Assembly: GCA_040414865.1 (NCBI GenBank)
Contig: JBEDUR010000133.1
Span: forward strand, 1 to 64,000
DNA: 64,000 bases
Source: Palsa-461 sp040414865
Lineage (GTDB): Bacteria; Actinomycetota; Acidimicrobiia; Acidimicrobiales; RAAP-2
Reading direction: 5' to 3'
In this document: positions 21,841-29,700 of the stretch, piece after piece
How the letters are laid out: every line of letters begins with the position of its first letter
Position numbering within the stretch: position 1 is the first letter of the stretch
Position numbers and translations under genes: made by a program
The notes under the pieces: model-generated
The model's database searches: none
What the model was told of the DNA's origin: nothing
What the model saw: only the letters and a program-made list of their open reading frames with translations

Positions 21841-22365
21841 ATGGCAGCGGAGGACGTAGCAGCGGAGATCCATGGGTTCAGCGAGCCGGACGCGACGCCG
21901 ACGCCGTGGGCGGCGGGACTTGAGCAGTTACTTGCCGCGGACACCTTCTGGCTATCTACCGTCCGTCCCGACGGCCGACCGCACGTCACGCCGCTGATCG
22001 CTGTTTGGCACGCGGAGGCGCTCTGGTTTGCCACCGGACCCGGTGAGCGCAAAGCGAGGAATCTTGCCGAGAACCCGTCGTGCGTGCTGACGACCGGGCG
22101 CAGCGACCTCGTCGAGGGAGCGCTTGACGTCGTGCTCGAGGGCAAGGCCGAGGAGGTGACCGACGACGCCGAGCTCGAGCCGGTTGCGACCGCGTTCGCG
22201 GTCAAGTACCCGACCGGTCCGTGGGACTTCGTCGTGCGCGACGGGGCATTCAGCGACCGGGATGCCGGTGGGCGCGTGCTCGTGTTTCGGGTGCGCCCGG
22301 TGCGAGGCCTGGGGTTCCGCAAGGGCGATCGCTTCAGCCAGACGACCTGGCGGGGCTTCCGATGA
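21841..22365 (+). CDS. Pyridoxamine 5'-phosphate oxidase-fold (PPOX/F420) protein
   Basis: 174 residues from the ATG at 21841. It has the split-barrel flavin-binding pattern: FWLSTVRPDGRPHVTPL near residue 40, ALWFATGPGERKARNL, then CVLTTG. Members bind FMN or coenzyme F420 and reduce small molecules or haem-type substrates. In actinobacteria F420-dependent forms are common, but the cofactor cannot be assigned here. It is convergent with the SRPBCC gene, with 70 bases between stops. Confidence 0.78.
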   Translation: MAAEDVAAEIHGFSEPDATPTPWAAGLEQLLAADTFWLSTVRPDGRPHVTPLIAVWHAEALWFATGPGERKARNLAENPSCVLTTGRSDLVEGALDVVLEGKAEEVTDDAELEPVATAFAVKYPTGPWDFVVRDGAFSDRDAGGRVLVFRVRPVRGLGFRKGDRFSQTTWRGFR

Positions 22366-22435
22366 CTCCAGACACCTCAGAGGGAACCAGGTGGACTGCG
22401 TTTCGAGGGGATCTTGTCAGCGGACTGCCGACTCG

Positions 22436-22906
22436 TTATGTAGCCAGTTCGGCGAGGTGGGCGAGCGAGTTGTCCAGGTGGTCCGGAGAGAAGGGCGGGA
22501 ATCCGATGCGCTCTCGGATGGGGTCCGGGACGGCTGACCAGTCATGGGAGAGCGTGACTGTGGTGTTCGAGGGTCCAGCTGGCGTGAGGTCGTAGCGCCA
22601 GACCCAGCCGCCGAAACGCTGGGTACCGCCGGCGACGTCCTGCCCCGGCTTCCAGGAGATGGCACTCGGCGGGTCGAACACCTCGACGCGGTTGGCCATC
22701 TGGTAGGTACCGTCCGGATGGTTCGGGTGGTACATGGTCATCCGGAAGATCTGCCCTTCGGCCGTCAACGGCTCGCTGTCGAGGCTTGCGCGGACCCAGC
22801 CGGTGCCATCGATCGCGGCGTGCTTTGCTGGCTCCGCCAGGATGGCGAAGATGGCGTCCGCCGGGGCCTTGATGACCGTGGTCGCGCTGACACGCTCGTC
22901 CGCCAT
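22436..22906 (-). CDS. SRPBCC-fold protein
   Basis: 156 residues. The ATG at 22906 has an excellent AGGAGGT ribosome site 7 bases upstream. The sequence opens VSATTVIKAPADAIFAILAEPAKHAAIDGTG, typical of the START/polyketide-cyclase-like (SRPBCC) fold with a ligand cavity, and contains SWKPGQDV and TVTLSHDW. These proteins bind hydrophobic ligands and act as cyclases, carriers or stress proteins. It is the only minus-strand gene inside the otherwise plus-strand ribosomal cluster from rpsJ to map. Confidence 0.75.
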   Translation of the reverse strand: MADERVSATTVIKAPADAIFAILAEPAKHAAIDGTGWVRASLDSEPLTAEGQIFRMTMYHPNHPDGTYQMANRVEVFDPPSAISWKPGQDVAGGTQRFGGWVWRYDLTPAGPSNTTVTLSHDWSAVPDPIRERIGFPPFSPDHLDNSLAHLAELAT

Positions 22907-23404
22907 TGGGCTACCTCCTCATGAGCTGAGCCTGTCCCTGGTTCTGACGTTCACCAGGTCCGGGACTCATCGTTGGCGTCGCCACCGCCCAGACGGCCAT
23001 CCTCCTCCCAGGTTCCGCTCCGGGACCAGGGACGACCCAGAACGCCCTACCCCGAGCGGCGGCCGAGGACTCCTGGGGCATCTCGCCGTCTACGGGCACC
23101 TCTCCGGCCGGCCCGCCGAGGCCAGTGGCGGGGGGAGGCCGGAGTCCCCTTGTCCCACCGCTCGTACCTGGGGGTCCTCCGCCCTCGGGACCACACCCGC
23201 CGTAGCGAAGTGGCCAGGACCTGGTGTAACCTACTCAACCGGGCCAAAACCCGATTCCCGGCGGCCCCCCCACCAGCAGATGTGCTCGAGCGCCCGGCCG
23301 TGCCGGGGACCTCGGGCCAGCGCAGACGAGCGCTCCGCTCGGGGTCACCGGGCGGAGCGTTGGCATGCACGAGGCCCTCCGGGCCGCTCAGGAAAGACGC
23401 GCAA
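22907..23404. other. Intergenic region between the SRPBCC gene and rplC
   Basis: 498 bases without a recognisable gene. Near the SRPBCC side CCTGGT (22937-22942) and ACCAGG (22953-22958) form an inverted repeat that could be its operator. TAACCT (23226-23231) is the only promoter-like hexamer I see upstream of rplC, with no good -35. A hairpin lies at 23331-23359. This stretch must carry the promoter for rplC onward if transcription from tuf-rpsJ stops at the rpsJ hairpin. Confidence 0.4.
23331..23359 (+). promoter_or_regulatory. Leader hairpin upstream of rplC
   Basis: CGCTCCGC (23331-23338) and GCGGAGCG (23352-23359) are perfect 8-base arms around a 13-base loop, 45 bases before the rplC start. 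It could be a leader element of the displaced S10 operon. Function is unknown. Confidence 0.35.
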
Positions 23405-24067
23405 GTGACTACGAAGGCGATCGTCGGCGAGAAGGTCGGCATGACCCAGGTGTGGGACGACCGGAACCGGGCCATCCCGGTGACGGTGTTGCGCGTCGCG
23501 CCGGTGCGGGTGGTCCAGGTCAAGACGCCTGAGAAGGAGGGGTACTCCGCCCTCCAGGTCACCTACGGCTTCCGGCGCCGCAACAGCCTCTCCAAGCCGC
23601 TCGACGGCCACTACCAGGCGGCCGGCGTCGACCCCGGCCGGCGTTTGGTGGAGCTCCGCCTCGACGACATCACTGACTACGCGGTGGGCCAGCAGCTCTC
23701 GGCGGAGATCTGGAGTCCGGGCGAGCGGGTCGACGCGATCGCGATCTCCAAGGGCAAGGGGTTCTCCGGGGCCATGAAGCGCCACAACTTCACCGGCCAG
23801 GGTGGCGCCCACGGCAACCACAAGCACCACCGAGCCCCTGGCTCGATCGGGGCCTGCGCCACGCCTTCCCGGGTGTTCAAGGGCACCAAGATGGCCGGCC
23901 GGCTGGGCGCCCGCCGGGTGACCGCCCTCAACCTCCAGATCGTCTCGTCCGACCCCGAGCGTGAGCTGGTATTGGTGAAGGGGGCGATCCCCGGGCCCCG
24001 AGGCGGCATGGTGGTGCTCCGGGACACCGTCAAGGGGCGGGCCTCGACCAACGGGAGGGCCGGGTGA
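23405..24067 (+). CDS. rplC: 50S ribosomal protein L3
   Basis: 220 residues. The start is the GTG at 23405, giving the family opening MTTKAIVGEKVGMTQVW; the long upstream frame is non-homologous. The core has GKGFSGAMKRHNFTGQGGAHGNHKHHR and GTKMAGRLG, the loop reaching the peptidyl-transferase centre. L3 starts 50S assembly. Its stop overlaps the rplD GTG. Confidence 0.97.
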   Translation: MTTKAIVGEKVGMTQVWDDRNRAIPVTVLRVAPVRVVQVKTPEKEGYSALQVTYGFRRRNSLSKPLDGHYQAAGVDPGRRLVELRLDDITDYAVGQQLSAEIWSPGERVDAIAISKGKGFSGAMKRHNFTGQGGAHGNHKHHRAPGSIGACATPSRVFKGTKMAGRLGARRVTALNLQIVSSDPERELVLVKGAIPGPRGGMVVLRDTVKGRASTNGRAG

Positions 24068-24849
24068 GCTCGGTCGCGGGTTCAGGCGCGGTGCGCCATC
24101 CGGTGCGGAAGGAGCGGCCGGTCCCGGTGACCCACACCGTCACCCGCTACGACGCGGCCGGCACCGAGCTCGGCCAGGTCACCCTGGAGGCGACCATCTT
24201 CGGGATCGAGCCCAACGAGGCCGTGCTGCACCAGGTGGTCACCGCCCAGCTGGCGGCGGCCCGCTCGGGTACCCACTCGACCCGGACCCGCGCCGAAGTG
24301 CGAGGCGGCGGAGCCAAGCCCTTTCGCCAAAAGGGGCTGGGCCGGGCTCGCCAGGGGTCGCTCCGCTCCCCGCAGTACGTAGGCGGGGGGGTGGCGCTCG
24401 GGCCCAAGCCCCGCAGCTATCGACAGCGCACCCCGAAGAAGATGGTGAAGCTGGCGCTGGCCAGTGCGCTGAGCGATCGGGCCGCCGACGGGCGGATCGT
24501 GCTGGTGGATCGCTGGCCGTGGGAGCGCCCGCGGACGAAGGACGCGGTCGCGGCCCTTGAGGCGCTCGACCTCGGCGGACGGGTGCTCGCCGTGCTCTCG
24601 CGCACCGACCTTGTTGCCGATCGCTCGTTCTCGAATCTGAAGGAGGTGGACACGGTTCTCCAAAGTGAGCTGAGCGCCTACGACGTGCTCCGCTCGGACT
24701 GGGTCGTGTTCACCGATGCCACCCTTCCCGGGGCAGGCGAGGTGCCCGCACCCGCCACTACCGAGACGGCGGCGACCGAGGCTCCCACCGCCGAGGCCAG
24801 CGAAGCGGGGCCGGCCGAGGAGCTGCCGGAGGAGGGCGGCGATGCCTGA
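24064..24849 (+). CDS. rplD: 50S ribosomal protein L4
   Basis: 261 residues against about 205-215 in the family. The GTG at 24064 overlaps the rplC stop; an internal GTG about 20 codons later (before THTVTRYDAAG) is a possible alternative. The exit-tunnel loop reads GGGAKPFRQKGLGRARQGSLRSPQ. The last 40 or so residues are an Ala/Glu/Pro tail. In E. coli L4 represses the S10 operon, though that mechanism is not shown here. Stop overlaps rplW. Confidence 0.95.
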   Translation: MSSVAGSGAVRHPVRKERPVPVTHTVTRYDAAGTELGQVTLEATIFGIEPNEAVLHQVVTAQLAAARSGTHSTRTRAEVRGGGAKPFRQKGLGRARQGSLRSPQYVGGGVALGPKPRSYRQRTPKKMVKLALASALSDRAADGRIVLVDRWPWERPRTKDAVAALEALDLGGRVLAVLSRTDLVADRSFSNLKEVDTVLQSELSAYDVLRSDWVVFTDATLPGAGEVPAPATTETAATEAPTAEASEAGPAEELPEEGGDA

Positions 24850-25132
24850 TCTCGGCAACGTCCTCATACGGCCGATCGTCTCGGAGAAGACCTACGCCCT
24901 CATGGACCGCAACGTCTACGTGTTCGTGGTCGATCCGCGCTCGTCCAAGATCGAGATCCGACGGGCAGTGGAGCGGGTCTTTGGGGTGAAGGTGGCCCAG
25001 GTCAACACCCTCAACCGGAAGGGCAAGGCCACCAGGAACCGCCGCACCAACACTCCCGGCCGGCGCCCCAACACCAAGCGGGCGTTCGTGACACTGCACG
25101 CCGGCGACAAGATCGACTTGTTCGAGAGCTGA
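24842..25132 (+). CDS. rplW: 50S ribosomal protein L23
   Basis: 96 residues from the ATG at 24842, overlapping rplD by 8 bases. It opens DLGNVLIRPIVSEKTYALM and has the extended loop with NRKGKATRNRRTN. L23 sits at the peptide tunnel exit and docks trigger factor and SRP. Confidence 0.97.
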   Translation: MPDLGNVLIRPIVSEKTYALMDRNVYVFVVDPRSSKIEIRRAVERVFGVKVAQVNTLNRKGKATRNRRTNTPGRRPNTKRAFVTLHAGDKIDLFES

Positions 25133-25141
25133 GGAACGGTC

Positions 25142-25978
25142 ATGGCCATTCGCTCGCGCAAACCCACGAGTCCCGGACGCCGATTCCAGAGCGTCGCCGA
25201 CTTCTCGGAGATCACGCGGGACCACCCCGAACGCTCGCTCACCCGGCCACTGCCGGGCAGCGGCGGTCGAAACAACTACGGTCGCAAGACCTCCCGCCAC
25301 CGTGGCGGCGGACACAAGCGCCAGTACCGGGTGATCGACTTCCGGCGGGACAAGGATGGGATCCCGGCCAAGGTGGCGACCATCGAGCACGACCCCAATC
25401 GGAACGCGCGCATCGCCTTGCTGCACTACGTCGACGGGGAGAAGCGCTACATCCTCGCCCCCGCCCAGGTGAAGGTGGGCGATCGACTCCAGAGCGGCCA
25501 GGGCTCTGACATCCGCCCCGGCAACGCCATGCCCATGCGCTACATGCCGGTCGGTTCGGTCGTCCACAACGTGGAGTTGCGACCCGGTGGCGGGGGCAAG
25601 CTGGCCCGGGGGGCGGGCATGAGCGTCCAACTGGTGGCGAAGGACGGTGGATTTGCCACCCTGCGGCTGCCCTCGACCGAGATGCGCCGGGTGTCCATCG
25701 ACTGCCGGGCCACGCTCGGGGTCGTCGGGAACCCCGAGTCCGAGCTGATCAAGATGGGCAAGGCCGGGAGGAACCGCTGGAAGGGGATCCGTCCGCAGAC
25801 CCGGGGGGTGGCCATGAACCCGGTCGATCACCCCTTGGGCGGCGGCGAGGGGAAGTCCTCGGGCGGGCGACACCCGGTTTCCCCCTGGGGCAAGCCGGAG
25901 GGCCGCACCCGTGCCCGCCACAAGGAGTCGGACAAGTTGATCGTCCGCCGGCGCCGGACCCGCGGCGCCAGGCGGTAG
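25142..25978 (+). CDS. rplB: 50S ribosomal protein L2
   Basis: 278 residues, normal length. The C-terminal part has AMNPVDHPLGGGEGKSSGGRHPVSPWG, including the conserved His implicated in peptidyl-transferase assembly. N-terminal GGRNNYGRKTSRHRGGGHKR contacts 23S rRNA. ATG, 9 bases after rplW. Confidence 0.98.
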   Translation: MAIRSRKPTSPGRRFQSVADFSEITRDHPERSLTRPLPGSGGRNNYGRKTSRHRGGGHKRQYRVIDFRRDKDGIPAKVATIEHDPNRNARIALLHYVDGEKRYILAPAQVKVGDRLQSGQGSDIRPGNAMPMRYMPVGSVVHNVELRPGGGGKLARGAGMSVQLVAKDGGFATLRLPSTEMRRVSIDCRATLGVVGNPESELIKMGKAGRNRWKGIRPQTRGVAMNPVDHPLGGGEGKSSGGRHPVSPWGKPEGRTRARHKESDKLIVRRRRTRGARR

Positions 25979-25987
25979 GAGACCGAG

Positions 25988-26266
25988 ATGCCGCGCAGCT
26001 TGAAGAAGGGCCCCTTCGTCGACGACCACTTGTTGAGGAAGGTCGACGCCCTGAACGCGTCGGGCGAGAAGCGGGTCATCAAGACCTGGTCGAGGCGCTC
26101 GACGATCATCCCGGACATGGTCGGGCACACCATCGCCGTCCACGACGGCCGCCGCCACGTGCCGGTGTACGTGACCGAGTCCATGGTCGGGCACAAGCTG
26201 GGTGAGTTCGCGCCGACTAGGACGTTCCGCTACCACGCGGGACAAGAGCGGGCAGGGCGCCGGTAA
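25988..26266 (+). CDS. rpsS: 30S ribosomal protein S19
   Basis: 92 residues. MPRSLKKGPFVDDHLLRKV, WSRRSTIIPDMVGHTIAVHDGR and GHKLGEFAPTRTF identify S19 of the 30S head. The TAA stop shares its last A with the ATG of rplV. Confidence 0.98.
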   Translation: MPRSLKKGPFVDDHLLRKVDALNASGEKRVIKTWSRRSTIIPDMVGHTIAVHDGRRHVPVYVTESMVGHKLGEFAPTRTFRYHAGQERAGRR

Positions 26267-26994
26267 TGGCGGGCGTGAAGACCAATGAGCGGCCTGGCAC
26301 CCGGGCCGTGCTGCGGCACTCCTCGATCCCGGCGCGCAAGGCCCGCCAGGTCCTCGACCTCATCCGGGGCGAGGACGTCGACCGGGCGGCCCAGATCCTG
26401 AACGCGACCCAAAGGCAGGCTGCCATCGAGATCGCCAAGGTCCTGGCCTCGGCGGTCGCCAACGCCGTCCACAACGACGGCCAGGACGCCGAGGACCTCT
26501 ACGTCTCGTCTTGCTATGCAGACGAGGCGACCACCCTCAAGCGGTGGCGCCCCCGGGCCCGGGGCCGCGCTGGACGCATCCGCAAACGGAGCTGCCACGT
26601 CACGATCATCGTGAGCCGGATGGAAGACGAGCGCCTGGCCCGTCGCCAGGCCGAGCGTGATGCCAGTCAGGCCCGCCGGTCGCGCCGGGTGGCTGCCTCC
26701 CGTCGACGGGCCGACCTGTCTGGGCGGCTCACCCGCCGTCGGGCGGCGCAGGCCGAGGAGGCCCGCCGGGCTGCCGAGGCCGAGGAGGAGGTCGAAGAGG
26801 ACCTCGAGGCGCCGGTGGAGGAAGACGACCTCGAGACCGATGAACTCGTCGAGGACGACGAGACCGAGTGGGACGAGGCAGAGGACGAGCTGGACGAGCC
26901 CGAGGACGAGTGGGACGAGTCCGAGGACGAGGAAGACGAAGGCGACGCCGACGAGGAAGGCGGCACCGCCGACGAAGAGGAGAGCGAGCGCTGA
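26266..26994 (+). CDS. rplV: 50S ribosomal protein L22 with long charged tail
   Basis: 242 residues, twice the usual 110-130. Residues 1-119 are a complete L22, including the tunnel hairpin LKRWRPRARGRAGRIRKRSCHVTIIV. Residues about 122-160 are Arg-rich and 163-242 almost entirely Glu/Asp, with repeated WDE and DEPED-like units. L22 lines the nascent-chain tunnel, with its globular part at the exit, so the tail would project there (inference). The gene is one continuous frame into rpsC, overlapping its ATG by one base, so a frameshift is not needed to explain the tail. Confidence 0.95.
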   Translation: MAGVKTNERPGTRAVLRHSSIPARKARQVLDLIRGEDVDRAAQILNATQRQAAIEIAKVLASAVANAVHNDGQDAEDLYVSSCYADEATTLKRWRPRARGRAGRIRKRSCHVTIIVSRMEDERLARRQAERDASQARRSRRVAASRRRADLSGRLTRRRAAQAEEARRAAEAEEEVEEDLEAPVEEDDLETDELVEDDETEWDEAEDELDEPEDEWDESEDEEDEGDADEEGGTADEEESER

Positions 26995-28013
26995 TGGGTC
27001 AGAAGGTCAACCCCTACGGTTTTCGACTCGGCGTGACGACGGACTGGAAGTCGCGCTGGTTCGAGGAGCGCCGGTACAAGGACTTCGTGGTCGAGGACTG
27101 GCGCATTCGCGACTACTTGATGTCCCAGCTCGAGGCGGCGGCGGTCAGCCGCATCGAGGTCGAGCGCACCCGTGACCGGGTCCGAGTGGACATCCACACC
27201 GCGCGCCCCGGGATCGTCATCGGGCGGCGGGGCTCGGAGGCCGACCGGTTGAAGAAGAAGCTCGAGGAGATCACCGGGCTGCCCAACCGGATCCAGCTCA
27301 ACATCCAAGAGATCAAGCGGCCCGAGATGGACGCCGCCCTGATCGCCCAGGGGATCTGTGACCAGCTGGCGCGCCGGGTGGCGTTCCGGCGGGCGATGAA
27401 GCGGGCCATCCAGACCGTGCAGAAGGCGGGCGCCCAAGGGGTCAAGGTGCAGTGCGCGGGGCGCTTGGGCGGCTCCGAGATGGCCCGCAAGGAGTCCTAC
27501 CGCGAGGGCCGGGTACCGCTGCACACCCTGCGAGCCGACGTCGACTACGGGTTCCGCGAAGCGCGGACCACCGCTGGCCGGGTCGGGGTGAAGGTCTGGA
27601 TCTACAAGGGCGACATCCTCCCGTACCGCGTGTCGATCGACGAGAAGATCACCCGCGAGGCGGCCATGGCCGTCGGCGAGACCTCGGGCCAGGCCAGGCC
27701 GCGCCGGCTGATCACCGCCGGTGGCGGCCGTCGCCGCCGGGATCAGGGCGAGCCCGGGAGCGCAGTGGACGAGGGGCTGGACGAGGTCCATCCGGACGAG
27801 GGGCTGGACGAGGTCCATCCGGACGAGGGGGTGGACGAGGTCCGCGACGATGCCGCGAGCGAGACCGCTGCCGAGGGCCAGGCCCGGGAGCTCCTCGAGG
27901 AGCCGACCGAGCCCGACGAGCTGGAGCGCCGACTGGCTCAGGACGAGCAGATGGAGCGCCAGACCCGCCACGAGCACCACGAGACGCCCCACTTCCGCCG
28001 GGAGAACGATTGA
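26994..28013 (+). CDS. rpsC: 30S ribosomal protein S3 with repeat-bearing C-terminal tail
   Basis: 339 residues; typical S3 is 210-280. The KH domain motif VIGRRGSEADRL (about residues 75-86) and the C-terminal domain through VKVWIYKGDILPYR are normal. From about residue 218 the tail is low-complexity, first Arg-rich (GGGRRRRD), then acidic. Residues 259-285 are three copies of a nine-residue unit DEGLDEVHP, the last degenerate. S3 lies at the mRNA entry and helps helicase activity. ATG overlaps the rplV stop. Confidence 0.95.
   Translation: MGQKVNPYGFRLGVTTDWKSRWFEERRYKDFVVEDWRIRDYLMSQLEAAAVSRIEVERTRDRVRVDIHTARPGIVIGRRGSEADRLKKKLEEITGLPNRIQLNIQEIKRPEMDAALIAQGICDQLARRVAFRRAMKRAIQTVQKAGAQGVKVQCAGRLGGSEMARKESYREGRVPLHTLRADVDYGFREARTTAGRVGVKVWIYKGDILPYRVSIDEKITREAAMAVGETSGQARPRRLITAGGGRRRRDQGEPGSAVDEGLDEVHPDEGLDEVHPDEGVDEVRDDAASETAAEGQARELLEEPTEPDELERRLAQDEQMERQTRHEHHETPHFRREND
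27768..27848 (+). repeat. Three tandem 27-base units inside rpsC
   Basis: Units at 27768-27794 and 27795-27821 are identical; 27822-27848 is a diverged third copy. The period is a multiple of three, so copy number can change without breaking the frame. Each unit encodes DEGLDEVHP or a variant. Confidence 0.9.
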
Positions 28014-28014
28014 C

Positions 28015-28452
28015 ATGCTGATGCCCCGCAAGGTCCGGCACCGCAAACAGCAGCGCGGTCGCCTCAGCGGCGCCGCCAAGGGCGGGACCACGGTCAACTT
28101 CGGCGACTTCGGCATCCAGGCGATCGAGCCCGGCTGGATCACCGCCCGCCAGATCGAAGCCGCCCGAATCGCGATGACCAGGCACGTCCGCCGAGGCGGA
28201 AAGGTGTGGATCCGGATCTTTCCCGACAAGCCAGTGACCCAGAAGCCGGCCGAGACCCGGATGGGCTCAGGGAAGGGCAACCCCGAGCACTGGGTGGCGG
28301 TGGTCCGCCCCGGAAGGATCCTCTTCGAGCTCTCCGGGGTCGACGCCACCCTGGCCCGCGCCGCCATGGAGCGGGCCATCCAGAAGCTCCCCATCAAGGC
28401 GCGCTTCGTCGTTCGACCCGGGACGCACGGAGCGTCCGAGGTGCAGGTCTGA
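28015..28452 (+). CDS. rplP: 50S ribosomal protein L16
   Basis: 145 residues. The ATG at 28015 gives MLMPRKVRHRKQQRGRLSG, the family start. GWITARQIEAARIAMTRHVRRGG and the loop MGSGKGNPEHWVAVV near the A-site tRNA are conserved. The stop overlaps the rpmC start (ATGA). Confidence 0.97.
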   Translation: MLMPRKVRHRKQQRGRLSGAAKGGTTVNFGDFGIQAIEPGWITARQIEAARIAMTRHVRRGGKVWIRIFPDKPVTQKPAETRMGSGKGNPEHWVAVVRPGRILFELSGVDATLARAAMERAIQKLPIKARFVVRPGTHGASEVQV

Positions 28453-29063
28453 TGACCCGGGCCTCGGAGTTCTACGCAATGGACGCCGACGAGCTGGCCC
28501 ACCGCCTGGTGGAGGCCCGCCGCGAGCTGCTCAACCTGCGGTTCCAGCTCGCGACCGGGCAGCTGGACAACGTCGCCCAGATCAAGAACGTACGGCGCGA
28601 CGTGGCTCGAGTGCTCACCGTCCTGCGGGAAATGGAGATCGCCGAGGCCGAGGGCATCGCATTCGAACCGCCGGAGGTCAAGCCGGCCCGGGTCGAAGCC
28701 CAACGCCGTGATGAGGAGCGGGCGGCCGAGCTCGTTGCCTCGGAGCCGGACGCCCTGGAAGACGACGACGAGGACGAGGACTTCCTGGCCGAGGAGACCC
28801 TGGACGAGGCGGAGTCCGCGGACGTCGAGGAGGACGAAGAGGTCGAGGAGGGTGAAGAGGCCGAGGAGCCCGAGGACCTGGAACTCGAGGTGTCCGAGGC
28901 TGAGTTCGAGGAGCCCGAGGAGTTCGAGGAGCCCGAGGAGTCCGAGGAGTCCGGGACGGCCCGCCGGCCGCGGCTGCGACGGAGCCGCAGGCCCGACGAA
29001 AGTGAGCCTGCACCGGCCCGTACCCGCCGGCGGTCCCGCAGGGCCACCGACGAGGAGCAGTGA
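28452..29063 (+). CDS. rpmC: 50S ribosomal protein L29 with long acidic-then-basic tail
   Basis: 203 residues; L29 is normally 60-80. Residues 1-68 are a whole L29: ELAHRLVEARRELLNLRFQLATGQLDN and KNVRRDVARVLTVLREME. Residues about 98-168 are nearly all Asp/Glu, and 170-197 are Arg-rich. L29 is at the tunnel exit beside L23. The frame is continuous and coupled to its neighbours (ATGA with rplP; the rpsQ ATG shares the last base of this stop), so the tail is real coding sequence and not a fused neighbour. Confidence 0.94.
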   Translation: MTRASEFYAMDADELAHRLVEARRELLNLRFQLATGQLDNVAQIKNVRRDVARVLTVLREMEIAEAEGIAFEPPEVKPARVEAQRRDEERAAELVASEPDALEDDDEDEDFLAEETLDEAESADVEEDEEVEEGEEAEEPEDLELEVSEAEFEEPEEFEEPEESEESGTARRPRLRRSRRPDESEPAPARTRRRSRRATDEEQ

Positions 29064-29335
29064 TGGCAGGAGAGATCGAGACAAGGACCAATCGCCGGAA
29101 GGTGCGCGAGGGCGTCGTCGTGTCGGACTCGATGCGGTCGACCATCGTGGTCGCCGTCGTCGAGCGGGTGCGGCATCCCCGCTATGGGAAGACCGTGCAG
29201 CGGACCAAGCGCATCTACGTCGACGATCCGGGCGACACCGCCAAGGTCGGTGACCGGGTACGGGTGGCCGAGACCCGGCCGCTCTCCAAGCTGAAGCGTT
29301 GGCGGCTGTCCGAGATCACGGAGCGGGCGAGATGA
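29063..29335 (+). CDS. rpsQ: 30S ribosomal protein S17
   Basis: 90 residues. I take the ATG at 29063, which overlaps the rpmC stop; a GTG one codon earlier is also possible. REGVVVSDSMRSTIVVAVVERVRHPRYGK and the ending RPLSKLKRWRL are S17. It binds 16S rRNA early in 30S assembly. Confidence 0.96.
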   Translation: MAGEIETRTNRRKVREGVVVSDSMRSTIVVAVVERVRHPRYGKTVQRTKRIYVDDPGDTAKVGDRVRVAETRPLSKLKRWRLSEITERAR

Positions 29336-29700
29336 TCCAGCAGGAATCACGCCTGCGGGTGGCCGACAACTCGGGCGCCCGCGAGGTCCTGTGCATCCGG
29401 GTCCTCGGGGGCTCGCACCGGCGCTATGCCAGCATCGGCGACATCTTCGTGGCAACGGTGAAGGACGCCATCCCCGGCGCGTCGGTGAAGAAGGGCGACG
29501 TGGTGCGGTGCGTGGTGGTCCGCACGAAAAAGGAGAAGCGGCGGCCCGATGGAAGCTACATCCGCTTCGACGAGAACGCGGCCGTGCTGATCAACGAGCA
29601 GCAACAGCCCCGGGGGACCCGCATCTTCGGGCCCGTGGGTCGCGAGCTCCGGGACAAGCGGTTCATGCGCATCGTTTCGCTGGCTCCGGAGGTGCTCTGA
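29332..29700 (+). CDS. rplN: 50S ribosomal protein L14
   Basis: 122 residues, normal length, from the ATG at 29332 in an ATGA overlap with rpsQ. IQQESRLRVADNSGAREVLCIRVLGG opens the protein; GDVVRCVVVRTKKE is the core. L14 forms an intersubunit bridge and binds RsfS. Confidence 0.98.
   Translation: MIQQESRLRVADNSGAREVLCIRVLGGSHRRYASIGDIFVATVKDAIPGASVKKGDVVRCVVVRTKKEKRRPDGSYIRFDENAAVLINEQQQPRGTRIFGPVGRELRDKRFMRIVSLAPEVL

Noticed and set aside
22973..23404. Upstream extension of rplC into the intergenic region
   Set aside because: Non-homologous Arg/Pro-rich translation, while the GTG at 23405 gives the exact L3 start.
21081..23404. Insertion-sequence or attachment-site ends flanking the island
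   Set aside because: I saw no transposase, integrase, tRNA, terminal inverted repeats or target duplications at either edge.
26667..29084. Long minus-strand frame with serine-rich runs opposite rplV, rpsC and rpmC
   Set aside because: The serine runs are the mirror of Glu/Asp codons in the acidic tails on the plus strand.
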